20,767 bases of DNA, from positions 1-20,767 of the forward strand of contig CAZADA010000047.1 of NCBI GenBank assembly GCA_964483775.1. Direction: 5' to 3'. A program made the translations under genes and the position numbers. Below the pieces are notes generated by a model that did no database searches, had not been told where the DNA came from, and saw nothing but the letters and a program-made list of their open reading frames with translations. Source of the stretch: CAZADA01 sp964483775. Lineage in GTDB: Bacteria > Pseudomonadota > Alphaproteobacteria > Caulobacterales > Maricaulaceae. Below, piece by piece: positions 1-6,542 of the stretch (position 1 is its first letter; every line of letters starts with the position of its first letter).

Positions 1-162
1 ACTCAAGAAAGATGTGGCGGCCCAATTCTATGGTTAAGATTTCGCACACCCGCCGATTCGGAACGCCCATTCCAACAGCAAAATTCACACCACGGAAGCA
101 GCCCTTTGGGCGCACTCCCGTTGAATCAGCCATGAACAAGGGTGTCGAACTTGGGGAAAACG

Positions 163-1530
163 TCAGTAAGCCAGTTCGGAGAACACCGGCGCAAGCCGGC
201 CGCCCCACGGGCCATGAAAACGCTCAAGCAACAGCTCGGCGGGCGTCAAGCCGCCATCGACGGTGTCCTCGAGCGTCGAAAGAAACACGGTCTCGTCATC
301 CCCGCGTCCATTGAGCCGTGCGCGACGCGTCAGCCCGCCACGCGCCAGCTCCAGCACGTCACGCGCCACATCAGCCAAGGTGCGACCCGCAATCGGCGCA
401 CGCAAACCAAGCATGGGCGCGCTCAAGCGCAACGCCTCCCGGTCAGCCTGCGTCCAGTGTCGCACCAGCTCCCACGCTCCGTCCAGCGCCGCTGAGTCGT
501 AGAGCAAGCCCACCCAAAGGGCCGGCAAAGCGCACAGCCGGTTCCAGGGGCCGCCGTCCGCGCCCCGCATTTCGATGAACTGCTTGAGCCGCGCCTCAGG
601 AAACAGCGTGGACACATGGTCGGTCCAATCGCCCATGCGCGCGCGCTCACCGTTTGCGCCGGGCGTGCGCCCTTCCAAGAGCGTGCCGAAGGGGGCGCCC
701 GAGACATCGATGAAAGCATCGTCGCGCCGCACAAAGTACATGGGCGTGGCAAGCGCCCAATCGACCCACGCCTCAAAGCCGAACCCGTCCTCAAACACAA
801 AGTCGAGCATGCCGGTTCGATCGGGATCGGTGTCCGACCACACATGGGCGCGATAACTCAACCAGCCATTCGGGCGCCCATCAAGAAACGGAGAGTTGGC
901 GAACAAGGCCGTGGCGAGCGGCTGCAGCGCGAACGCCACTCGGAGCTTCGTGACCATGTCCGCTTCGCTGGCAAAGTCGAGATTGACCTGAACCGTGCAG
1001 GTGCGGTGCATCATCTCGTGCCCCAGGCGCCCCACCTTGGGCATGTAAGCGCGCATGATGTCATAGCGCGCCTTGGGAATGCGCGGCATCTGGTCCAACG
1101 ACCAGGTCGGGGCCGCGCCAAGCCCCAAGAATCCCGCACCAAGCCGATCGCCAATCTCGCGCGCATGCGCCAAATGCGTGTTCACCTCGTTGCACGTCTC
1201 ATGGACGGTCTCAAGCGGCGCGCCGGACAGTTCGAATTGCCCGCCCGGCTCGAGCGCCAACGTCGCGCCGTCATGGGCGAGCCCCACCAATCGGCCCCCC
1301 TCTTCGAGCCGGTCCCACCCCAGATCGGCGAAACCTTCGAGCACCCGCGTGATGGTGGGGCCGTCACCGTCGAACGGCAGAGGCGCAAAATCGCCCCAGC
1401 GAAAGCCAAACTTCTCGTGTTCAACACCAATGCGCCAGTCCGAGGCCGGCTTACAGCCTTTCTCAAACCATTCGACGAGTTGAGACTTGCTCTCAATGGC
1501 GGCGAAATCAAACACGCCAGCGGTGGACAT
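163..1530 (-). CDS. gshA: Glutamate--cysteine ligase, plant/alphaproteobacterial type
   Basis: This enzyme joins L-glutamate and L-cysteine with ATP, the first and committed step of glutathione synthesis, in the cytosol. The 455-residue protein has the usual length of the plant-type (GCS2-related) class and its signatures: GVEHEKFGF near residue 36, an LEPGGQFELSGAPLE block near 93, RTCTVQVNLDF near 176, and a YRAHVWSDTDPDRTG block near 227. These match plant and alphaproteobacterial enzymes rather than E. coli class I GshA. The ATG at 1530 follows an AAAGAGG ribosome site six bases upstream. It is the last gene of the cysK-rsmE-gshA group, 87 bases after rsmE, so it probably shares that transcript, although a separate promoter in the gap cannot be excluded. 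No clear hairpin terminator is visible after the stop. Confidence 0.93.
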   Translation of the reverse strand: MSTAGVFDFAAIESKSQLVEWFEKGCKPASDWRIGVEHEKFGFRWGDFAPLPFDGDGPTITRVLEGFADLGWDRLEEGGRLVGLAHDGATLALEPGGQFELSGAPLETVHETCNEVNTHLAHAREIGDRLGAGFLGLGAAPTWSLDQMPRIPKARYDIMRAYMPKVGRLGHEMMHRTCTVQVNLDFASEADMVTKLRVAFALQPLATALFANSPFLDGRPNGWLSYRAHVWSDTDPDRTGMLDFVFEDGFGFEAWVDWALATPMYFVRRDDAFIDVSGAPFGTLLEGRTPGANGERARMGDWTDHVSTLFPEARLKQFIEMRGADGGPWNRLCALPALWVGLLYDSAALDGAWELVRHWTQADREALRLSAPMLGLRAPIAGRTLADVARDVLELARGGLTRRARLNGRGDDETVFLSTLEDTVDGGLTPAELLLERFHGPWGGRLAPVFSELAY

Positions 1531-1617
1531 GGGCCTCTTTCGCGCCGAGCGGGCGCGCCCTCAAGACGGCCGCGAGAGTGTGCGACACCCAACGTCTAGG
1601 CCCGCTTGCCGCAGGGC

Positions 1618-2403
1618 TCAAGCGCCATAATCGCCTCGCCAATCCCCAAGATGCGCCTGAAACACCGTAAGCGCCACAACAGCAGCCGTATCAGCGCGCA
1701 AAATGCGTGGCCCAAGGTTCACCGCGTCAGCAAACGGACACGCCGCCAGGCGGGCACGCTCTTCTGGCGCAAATCCACCCTCAGGGCCGATCAAAATGCC
1801 CCAAGGACGCCCCGGCGCATGGGCCGCCAGACAGTCCACCAAGCCGGGCGCACCCGCGCCTGGCTTGCTCCAAATCGTATCGCGCGGCGCGCCTTCGTCA
1901 CAGAAGATCAGCCGCCGCCCCGCATCGCGAGTGGGCCAATCAGCAAGGAGCCGCTCCAATGGGACCGCCGCCATCACCTCGGGCGCATCCAACCGCTCGG
2001 TCTGTTCGGCCGCCTCGATGGCGAGCGCCCCCAAGCGCGCGGCGTTCACGCGCCCAGCGTTGGTGCGGTGGGTGAACACCGGCCGAAGACGGGCCACGCC
2101 CAACTCGGTGGCCTTCTCGACCACAAAATCGGTTCGCGCCTTTTTGAGCGGCGCAAAGATCAGATCGACGTCAACGCCGCGCGCCTGCACACGCCTTTGT
2201 TCAGTGAGCGCAACAAAGACACGCCGCTTGCCGGCCTCCATGATCTCAGCGTCCCATTCGCCGTCGCGGCCGTTGAACGCCCGCACACGCCCGCCAGGCG
2301 ACAACCGCAACACATTCACCAAGTAATGCGCCTGATCCGCAGACAGATCAAATCGAGCGCCATCCGAAAGATCGTTCGGCACAAACAACCGTGGGATCGT
2401 CAC
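1618..2403 (-). CDS. rsmE: 16S rRNA (uracil-1498-N3)-methyltransferase RsmE
   Basis: RsmE methylates N3 of U1498 in 16S rRNA of the small subunit, using S-adenosylmethionine. The 261-residue protein shows the SPOUT-family signatures of RsmE: KATELGV at 97-103, GPEGGF at 206-211, and a LGPRILRADTA knot-forming block at 230-240. The N-terminal part carries the PUA-like region with QAHYLVNVLRL. The start is a GTG at 2403 whose bases overlap the TGA of cysK (GTGA), a typical translational-coupling arrangement. A GGAAGG stretch lies about 12 bases upstream inside cysK. rsmE next to gshA is a familiar alphaproteobacterial arrangement. Its presence here says little about sulfur metabolism and is probably conserved linkage. 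Confidence 0.95.
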   Translation of the reverse strand: MTIPRLFVPNDLSDGARFDLSADQAHYLVNVLRLSPGGRVRAFNGRDGEWDAEIMEAGKRRVFVALTEQRRVQARGVDVDLIFAPLKKARTDFVVEKATELGVARLRPVFTHRTNAGRVNAARLGALAIEAAEQTERLDAPEVMAAVPLERLLADWPTRDAGRRLIFCDEGAPRDTIWSKPGAGAPGLVDCLAAHAPGRPWGILIGPEGGFAPEERARLAACPFADAVNLGPRILRADTAAVVALTVFQAHLGDWRGDYGA

Positions 2404-3476
2404 GCCAATTGATAGCCTTCCGTCGAGCGCGAAATCGCCAGCTCTTCGGCGTTCATGTCCGCCTCCACCGGTTCAAACAGAGGCGTCGACAGGTAACGCT
2501 CGCCAGTATCGGGCAACATACACAAAATGACCGCCCCCTCAGGCGCCTGCTCGGCCACGCGTATCGCCACCGCGAACGAGGAACCGCCCGAAACCCCCGT
2601 CAAAATGCCTTCGCTCGCAGCGAGTTTGCGCGCCCACTGCATGCCCTCATCAGCGCTCACCGCTTCGAGCTGATCATACAGGCGGTCGCGGCGCGATTCC
2701 TCCAGCACGAGAGGAATAAAGTCAGGACTCCATCCCTGGATCATGTGCGGTTGCCACGCCCTATGGCTCGCGGCGGGCGCGCCGTCGGCCTCGCGTGGTT
2801 GCTCATCGCCATCCGACAAGATGGCCGCGACGTCCGGCTCGGCCAGCACAATCTTGGTCTCAGGACGTTCGCGCCGCAACGCCCGCCCAACACCGGTCAC
2901 CGTCCCGCCCGTTCCAAATCCGGTCACCCAATAGTCCAGACGCTCGCCAGCAAAATCAGCCAGGATTTCGCGCCCCGTGGTGGCTTCGTGGATATCGGCG
3001 TTCGCCTCGTTTTCGAACTGACGCGCGTAAAACCAGCCATTCGCCTCGGCCAGGTCCCGCGCCTTGCGGTACATCCCAATGCCTTTGTCTTCCTTCGGCG
3101 TGAGGATCACTTTTGCGCCGAAGAACCGCATGAGTTTGCGCCGCTCGATCGAAAAGCTCTCGGCCATTGTGACAACCAGCGGATAGCCCTTGGCTGCGCA
3201 CGCCATCGCCAAGCCCACGCCCGTATTGCCCGACGTCGCCTCCACAACCGTTTGGCCAGGCCGCAACGCACCCTGGCGCTCGGCGGCTTCCAGGATGCTC
3301 ACCGCGAGCCGGTCTTTGACCGACGCGGCTGGATTGAAAAACTCAGCCTTGACGTAAAGGCGCACATGGGACGGCGCGAGCCGAGCCACCCTGATGCACG
3401 GCGTATCGCCAATCGTATCGACAACGCTCTCGTAAAGCCGCCCTCGGCCAGACGTTGCGCGGATCCCATCCTGCAT
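2400..3476 (-). CDS. cysK: Cysteine synthase (O-acetylserine sulfhydrylase), PLP-dependent
   Basis: The enzyme makes L-cysteine from O-acetylserine and sulfide with pyridoxal phosphate. The 358-residue protein has the type II PLP fold signatures: NPAASVKDR containing the Schiff-base lysine near residue 43, the substrate loop TSGNTG near 75, the phosphate-binding GTGGT near 185, and a conserved MIQGWSPDFIP block. It is longer than classical CysK (about 320 residues), because of a hydrophilic insert between AAILSDG and QPHMIQGW and a C-terminal tail. The ATG at 3476 is chosen because AAAGGAG lies six bases upstream. Frames extending to 3494 or 3578 lack such a site. Its TGA overlaps the GTG of rsmE. 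It is divergent from ubiA. A cystathionine beta-synthase-like activity cannot be excluded from sequence alone. Confidence 0.9.
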   Translation of the reverse strand: MQDGIRATSGRGRLYESVVDTIGDTPCIRVARLAPSHVRLYVKAEFFNPAASVKDRLAVSILEAAERQGALRPGQTVVEATSGNTGVGLAMACAAKGYPLVVTMAESFSIERRKLMRFFGAKVILTPKEDKGIGMYRKARDLAEANGWFYARQFENEANADIHEATTGREILADFAGERLDYWVTGFGTGGTVTGVGRALRRERPETKIVLAEPDVAAILSDGDEQPREADGAPAASHRAWQPHMIQGWSPDFIPLVLEESRRDRLYDQLEAVSADEGMQWARKLAASEGILTGVSGGSSFAVAIRVAEQAPEGAVILCMLPDTGERYLSTPLFEPVEADMNAEELAISRSTEGYQLA

Positions 3477-3482
3477 GGCGAT

Positions 3483-3489
3483 CTCCTTT
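3483..3489 (-). promoter_or_regulatory. Ribosome binding site deciding the cysK start
   Basis: Read on the minus strand this is AAAGGAG, six bases before the ATG at 3476. It sits inside the longer open frame that extends to 3578 and argues that the N-terminal extension of that frame is not translated. Confidence 0.7.
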
Positions 3490-3600
3490 GACATCAAGCA
3501 ATTGCGGACATGACCCCATCGCCAGCTGGGAGGTTGGCCTAGCGGCGGCCCGCCGTCCATGTCATGCCATGCCCGCACTGAGGGATGTCAAGGATGGACC

Positions 3601-4548
3601 ATGCCGAACACCGCGCCCGACCGTCCCGTCGCAGACAGCACAACCGGCGCACTGGTCAGGTGGGCGCCGCCAGCCATGCGCCCCTATTTGCGTCTAGCGC
3701 GTGTGGATCGGCCGATCGGCTTTTGGTTGCTCATGACACCGTGTTGGGTGGGATTGGCGTTGGCGCGCCTGCAGGGCGGTTGGGTCTGGGCTGACGCCGC
3801 ACTGTTCATGGTGCTGACCCTTGGCGCCGTTCTGATGCGCGGCGCGGGTTGCACTTATAATGACATCATCGACAAGGACCTTGATGCGTCTGTCGCGCGC
3901 ACCGCCGACCGACCGCTCGCCGCCGGCACGATCAGCATCCGCGCCGCCGGGGTGTTCCTGGCGCTTCAGGTGTTGGGCGCGTTCGCCTTGTTCATGATCC
4001 TGCCGCGAGCCGCCCAGCTGGTAGCGCTCGGCGCCATTCCGATCATCGCCGCCTATCCCTTTATGAAGCGGATAACGTGGTTTCCCCAGGCCTGGCTCGG
4101 TTTCGCCATGAACTGGGGGGCGTTGGTCGCCTACGCGGCTGCGACCGGCGCCATCGATTTGCCGGCGGTCATGATGTTCATCGCCCTGTGGGCTTGGACC
4201 TTCGGCTATGACACAATTTACGCCCACCAAGACAAAGACGATGACGCCCTGGTCGGGGTTAAATCCACCGCCCGTTTGTTCGGCCGCTACTCCCGTCTCG
4301 CCGTTGGGGCAAGTTATCTGTTCTCAGCCTGCTTTGCCTACCTGGCGGTGGTCGCCGCTGGGCAACTCCCGTTACCGCGCCTGTGGGGCGCGCCGCTCTT
4401 GGCCTACGCCCTCGCACTCACGCTTCAGGTCGTGATGGTTCGATTTGACGTTCCAGGCTCATGTTTGCGCTGGTTCAAGTTCAACCGCGAAACCGGATTG
4501 TTGCTCTGGGTCGGCGTCAGCGCGCATAGTGTGCTCAGCTTGGGCTAA
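3601..4548 (+). CDS. ubiA: 4-hydroxybenzoate polyprenyltransferase UbiA
   Basis: UbiA is an integral membrane prenyltransferase that attaches the polyprenyl tail to 4-hydroxybenzoate in ubiquinone synthesis. The 315-residue protein has both aspartate-rich Mg-diphosphate motifs of the family: NDIIDKDLD at 87-95 and DTIYAHQDKDDD at 204-215. Repeated hydrophobic stretches are consistent with the usual eight or nine membrane helices. The ATG at 3601 is preferred over 3559 because AAGGA lies seven bases upstream and the earlier start would add an atypical cysteine-rich leader. It is transcribed away from cysK, with 124 bases between the two starts. Two other genes here bear on its substrates: aroC makes chorismate, and dxs and ispA supply isoprenoid units. 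Confidence 0.95.
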   Translation: MPNTAPDRPVADSTTGALVRWAPPAMRPYLRLARVDRPIGFWLLMTPCWVGLALARLQGGWVWADAALFMVLTLGAVLMRGAGCTYNDIIDKDLDASVARTADRPLAAGTISIRAAGVFLALQVLGAFALFMILPRAAQLVALGAIPIIAAYPFMKRITWFPQAWLGFAMNWGALVAYAAATGAIDLPAVMMFIALWAWTFGYDTIYAHQDKDDDALVGVKSTARLFGRYSRLAVGASYLFSACFAYLAVVAAGQLPLPRLWGAPLLAYALALTLQVVMVRFDVPGSCLRWFKFNRETGLLLWVGVSAHSVLSLG

Positions 4549-4560
4549 CCCCATGTCACT

Positions 4561-4586
4561 TCGGAAAGTCCGATGTGCGCCATCGG
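4561..4586 (+). other. Small overlapping hairpins after ubiA
   Basis: Two short perfect inverted repeats overlap here: TCGGA-AAG-TCCGA at 4561-4573, and CCGATG with CATCGG around a five-base loop at 4570-4586. They are mutually exclusive as RNA. No T-run follows, so this is at best a weak ubiA 3' structure rather than a canonical intrinsic terminator. Confidence 0.3.
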
Positions 4587-4597
4587 GCGACACCGTG

Positions 4598-4626
4598 CTG
4601 ACGCCCTGCGCGCACGCCCTTATAGT
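4598..4626 (+). promoter_or_regulatory. Sigma70-type promoter of the NTF2-like gene
   Basis: CTGACG at 4598-4603 is separated by exactly 17 bases from TATAGT at 4621-4626, a good housekeeping-type pair and the clearest promoter I can read in the window. Transcription would begin near 4633, giving a leader of about 60 bases before the ATG at 4693. It suggests the downstream gene is expressed independently of ubiA. Confidence 0.5.
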
Positions 4627-4692
4627 TGTGAAATCGTCACTGAAAACGAGCTCATCTGTGCCGAGCGCGCCGTCGACAAGGAAAGCGAAACC

Positions 4693-5184
4693 ATGGACAA
4701 CACCGCCACCGCAACCCGCCCCGCCATCACCAAAGCCGACGTCGAAACCGCCCAGAAGGCTTGGGGCGACGGCATCGTCGCCATCGGCGAAACCTTTACC
4801 GCTGGCGGCGACTACAAAGCCCGGGCGGCTGAGCACATCCGCACACTTTACGCCTACGATCATGGCGGCGTGCTGTTCAAACCCACGCTCGCCAGCGAGC
4901 GCCAATTTCGCAACACGTTTGACGATGCGTTGTCATACTTCGTGACGGGCCACATTGGCGAAGATGGCGGCTTCGCGATCAAGCCTTGGAGCAACGTCCG
5001 GTTCGGCGAACAGGATGTCCTCCTCCAAGACGCAAACGCCGTCGCGATGGGCAATTATTACTTCACGCCTGTTGGCGAAACCGAAGAAACCAAGGTCGAA
5101 TTTACATTCGTGTACATTCGCGATGACTCCGGTGCGCTGCGCATCAGCGTCCACCACTCCTCGCTGCCCTACACGCCAGCCTAG
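4693..5184 (+). CDS. Small NTF2-fold (SnoaL/CaMKII-association-domain-like) protein
   Basis: The 163-residue cytosolic protein has no signal peptide. Its pattern (an N-terminal helix with QKAWGDGIVAIGE at 21-33, a central LFKPT block, SYFVTGHIGEDGGFAI, and a C-terminal KVEFTFVYIRDD...HHSSLPY at 134-160) resembles NTF2-superfamily proteins related to SnoaL and the CaMKII association domain. From memory, close relatives in marine bacteria and cyanobacteria are sometimes labelled phosphoribosyl-AMP cyclohydrolase, but I see none of the HisI metal-binding pattern and would not use that name. The HHSS(L)PY end may line a pocket, but no reaction can be assigned. The ATG at 4693 has AAGGAAAG upstream. 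A 40-residue extension to 4573 would run through the promoter and is rejected. The gene appears monocistronic. Confidence 0.8.
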   Translation: MDNTATATRPAITKADVETAQKAWGDGIVAIGETFTAGGDYKARAAEHIRTLYAYDHGGVLFKPTLASERQFRNTFDDALSYFVTGHIGEDGGFAIKPWSNVRFGEQDVLLQDANAVAMGNYYFTPVGETEETKVEFTFVYIRDDSGALRISVHHSSLPYTPA

Positions 5185-5334
5185 CCCAGACCCGCTCACG
5201 GCGCGGTTACGCACGTCTGATTTGCACGTGAGCGAACCAAGCGCGACATTCGAGTGCAAGACAGGCGATCGTTCCGACCGACCAGAGCCTGTAACGGTTC
5301 CGAGCCCGACTCCACGTCGTTCGGGCCGGATAAA

Positions 5335-5384
5335 GCCCCCTCGCCAGGCCCGTCTCCCCCAGGACTGGCGAGGGGGCGCCTTTT
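5335..5384. terminator. Bidirectional intrinsic terminator between convergent genes
   Basis: A perfect 13-bp inverted repeat, GCCCCCTCGCCAG at 5335-5347 and its complement at 5365-5377, encloses a 17-base loop. On the plus strand it is followed by GCCTTTTG. On the minus strand the stem is followed by TTTA. It lies between the convergent genes ending at 5184 and 5393 and should stop transcription from both sides. Confidence 0.8.
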
Positions 5385-5392
5385 GCACCCCG

Positions 5393-5749
5393 TTAGTCGC
5401 CGGCCTTCGATGGCGTCCAAATCGCCAACTCAGCGCCACTCGGGTCCAAGAAGTGAAAGCGCCGCCCCCCCGGGAAGTCGTAGTGCGCCACAATCGTTCC
5501 GCCAGCGCTGGCGACAGCCGCTTCTGAAGACTCAAGATCGTCGGAATAAAGAATGATGATGGGGCCGCCGCGAGGAGGCGGCGCATCCACGCGCGCCAAT
5601 CCCCCTTCCAGCCCGGCGCCATGCACGGCGACATAGTCTGGCCCCCAATCCTCGAAGGTCCATCCAAAAGCGGCTGCATAGAACGCTTTCGCCGCGGCCA
5701 AATCGGTTGTGGGGATTTCCCAATAATCGACCGTGTGGTGGGTGTTCAT
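5393..5749 (-). CDS. VOC family (glyoxalase/bleomycin-resistance fold) protein
   Basis: This 118-residue protein contains one vicinal-oxygen-chelate module pair. It begins with HHTVDYWEIPTTDLAAAKAFYAAAFGW, the usual beta-alpha start of the fold, and ends with RFHFLDPSGAELAIWTP. A histidine and glutamate near the N terminus and the glutamate of GAELAIW are in positions that bind metal in active members. The family includes glyoxalase I, dioxygenases and antibiotic-binding proteins, and the substrate cannot be inferred. The ATG at 5749 is preferred to a TTG one codon earlier. The gene sits 18 bases downstream of the GNAT gene on the same strand and ends just past the bidirectional terminator, so the two probably form a short operon. 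Confidence 0.85.
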   Translation of the reverse strand: MNTHHTVDYWEIPTTDLAAAKAFYAAAFGWTFEDWGPDYVAVHGAGLEGGLARVDAPPPRGGPIIILYSDDLESSEAAVASAGGTIVAHYDFPGGRRFHFLDPSGAELAIWTPSKAGD

Positions 5750-5767
5750 CAATCGACCTAACGTCGG

Positions 5768-6079
5768 TTAAGTAACGGAATTGACCACAATATCCGAAAA
5801 CTCGTTGTGACGCTTGAGCCAGGCTAACGCATAGCTGCATTGGGGAAACACGCGCATGCCCTCCTGACGCGCGTCATCCATGGCCTGCGCGGTCAAGCGT
5901 CCAGCCACGCCCTTGCCCCGTAACGCCGCTGGTGTGCCGGTGTGTTCGATCATGCGCACGCCGTCAGCATCCCGATACACCAACACCGCTTCGAGCCCAT
6001 CCTCGAGCTGAGCGACATAGCGTCCGCGCGGGGCGTCGTGTTCACGAACAATGGTGAGGGGGCTGGCGTTGGTGGTCAT
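5768..6079 (-). CDS. Short GNAT-family N-acetyltransferase (YjdJ/COG2388 type)
   Basis: The 103-residue protein is a minimal single-domain GNAT of the COG2388 type. It has a strand region REHDAPRGRYVAQLEDG, then HTGTPAALRGKGVAGRL, in which RGKGVAGRL at 54-62 is the acetyl-CoA pyrophosphate-binding loop. It ends with PQCSYALAWLKRHNEF, where C81 matches the cysteine conserved in this subgroup. Human and bacterial relatives bind acetyl-CoA, but their physiological substrates are largely unknown. The ATG at 6079 is chosen because the domain begins directly after it. Upstream translation to 6373 gives low-complexity arginine-rich sequence. It is the first gene of a probable pair with the VOC gene. 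Confidence 0.85.
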   Translation of the reverse strand: MTTNASPLTIVREHDAPRGRYVAQLEDGLEAVLVYRDADGVRMIEHTGTPAALRGKGVAGRLTAQAMDDARQEGMRVFPQCSYALAWLKRHNEFSDIVVNSVT

Positions 6080-6539
6080 GATTGCGTGGCTTTCTTCGTC
6101 GCACGCCCGTGTGGCGTGACTGGGGCGTCCTGCAGACGCCGAGCGCGAGGCAGATCGCACCGAGCCCCGATGCTCATCCGCAGCAAAATGGATTTTGCGC
6201 TGCAAAAACACGATCCTTGCCGTGCATGCAAGCCTTGTCGCGCACTTTTCGCGCTGATCCGGTCGGATCGGCGCCGCGCAGGTCGCGCCCACCGGCACCC
6301 ACGCATGGTGTGCGCCCCATAGCGACGCCGATGGCGCGGCGCCAAAGCCTGAACGCCAAGTCGCCGTTTTCAAGTACGGCGTTAACGTGACGCAAACGAC
6401 ATTGCGCTCATTTGACCATCTGTACGCCCAGGGGTCGAGAATTGGCCCGCCGTTTGCCTCCTAACGGATGCTCCGCTCCTTCCGCGCGCTTTCGAAATCG
6501 AAAGACCAAAGGGAGCGCAATCCGGCTGAGGAGAACCCC
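6080..6539. other. Divergent intergenic region, about 460 bases, no supported gene
   Basis: This region separates the GNAT gene (minus) from the secreted-protein gene (plus). Short open frames exist on both strands but have no family resemblance and overlap each other. It holds an imperfect palindrome at 6180-6203, a CGTTAACG palindrome at 6380-6387, a poor promoter-like TTGACC at 6412-6417, and a strong 16-bp palindrome at 6489-6504. If the next gene instead starts at ATG 6468, the gap is 388 bases. Confidence 0.6.
6489..6504. promoter_or_regulatory. 16-bp palindrome, possible operator
   Basis: CTTTCGA and TCGAAAG form perfect seven-base arms around a two-base AA centre. The site lies 24 bases upstream of the GAGGAG ribosome site of the secreted-protein gene. 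The size and symmetry suit a dimeric repressor, but no regulator gene is adjacent. Confidence 0.35.
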
Positions 6540-6542
6540 TTG
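6528..6542 (+). promoter_or_regulatory. Ribosome site and TTG start of the secreted-protein gene
   Basis: GAGGAG at 6528-6533 stands six bases before TTG at 6540-6542. Starting here puts a classic signal peptide exactly at the N terminus. The alternative ATG at 6468 has no ribosome site and would bury the signal behind 24 polar residues. Confidence 0.6.

Noticed and set aside
1..162. Possible gene or terminator at the left edge
   Set aside because: Short plus-strand frames here run into antisense gshA sequence and have no ribosome site or family likeness; no convincing hairpin with a T-run follows gshA. A TTAACCAT sequence (minus strand, near 35) resembles a CtrA half site, but one half site is not evidence.
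616..1599. 327-codon plus-strand open frame
   Set aside because: It is antisense to gshA, which has full family signatures.
4573..4692. N-terminal extension of the NTF2-like protein
   Set aside because: The extension would be translated through the promoter and has no ribosome site; the ATG at 4693 has both position and AAGGAAAG upstream.
6174..6395. Small minus-strand gene in the intergenic region
   Set aside because: Several frames overlap each other on both strands, none has a ribosome site, and the translations look like random high-GC sequence.
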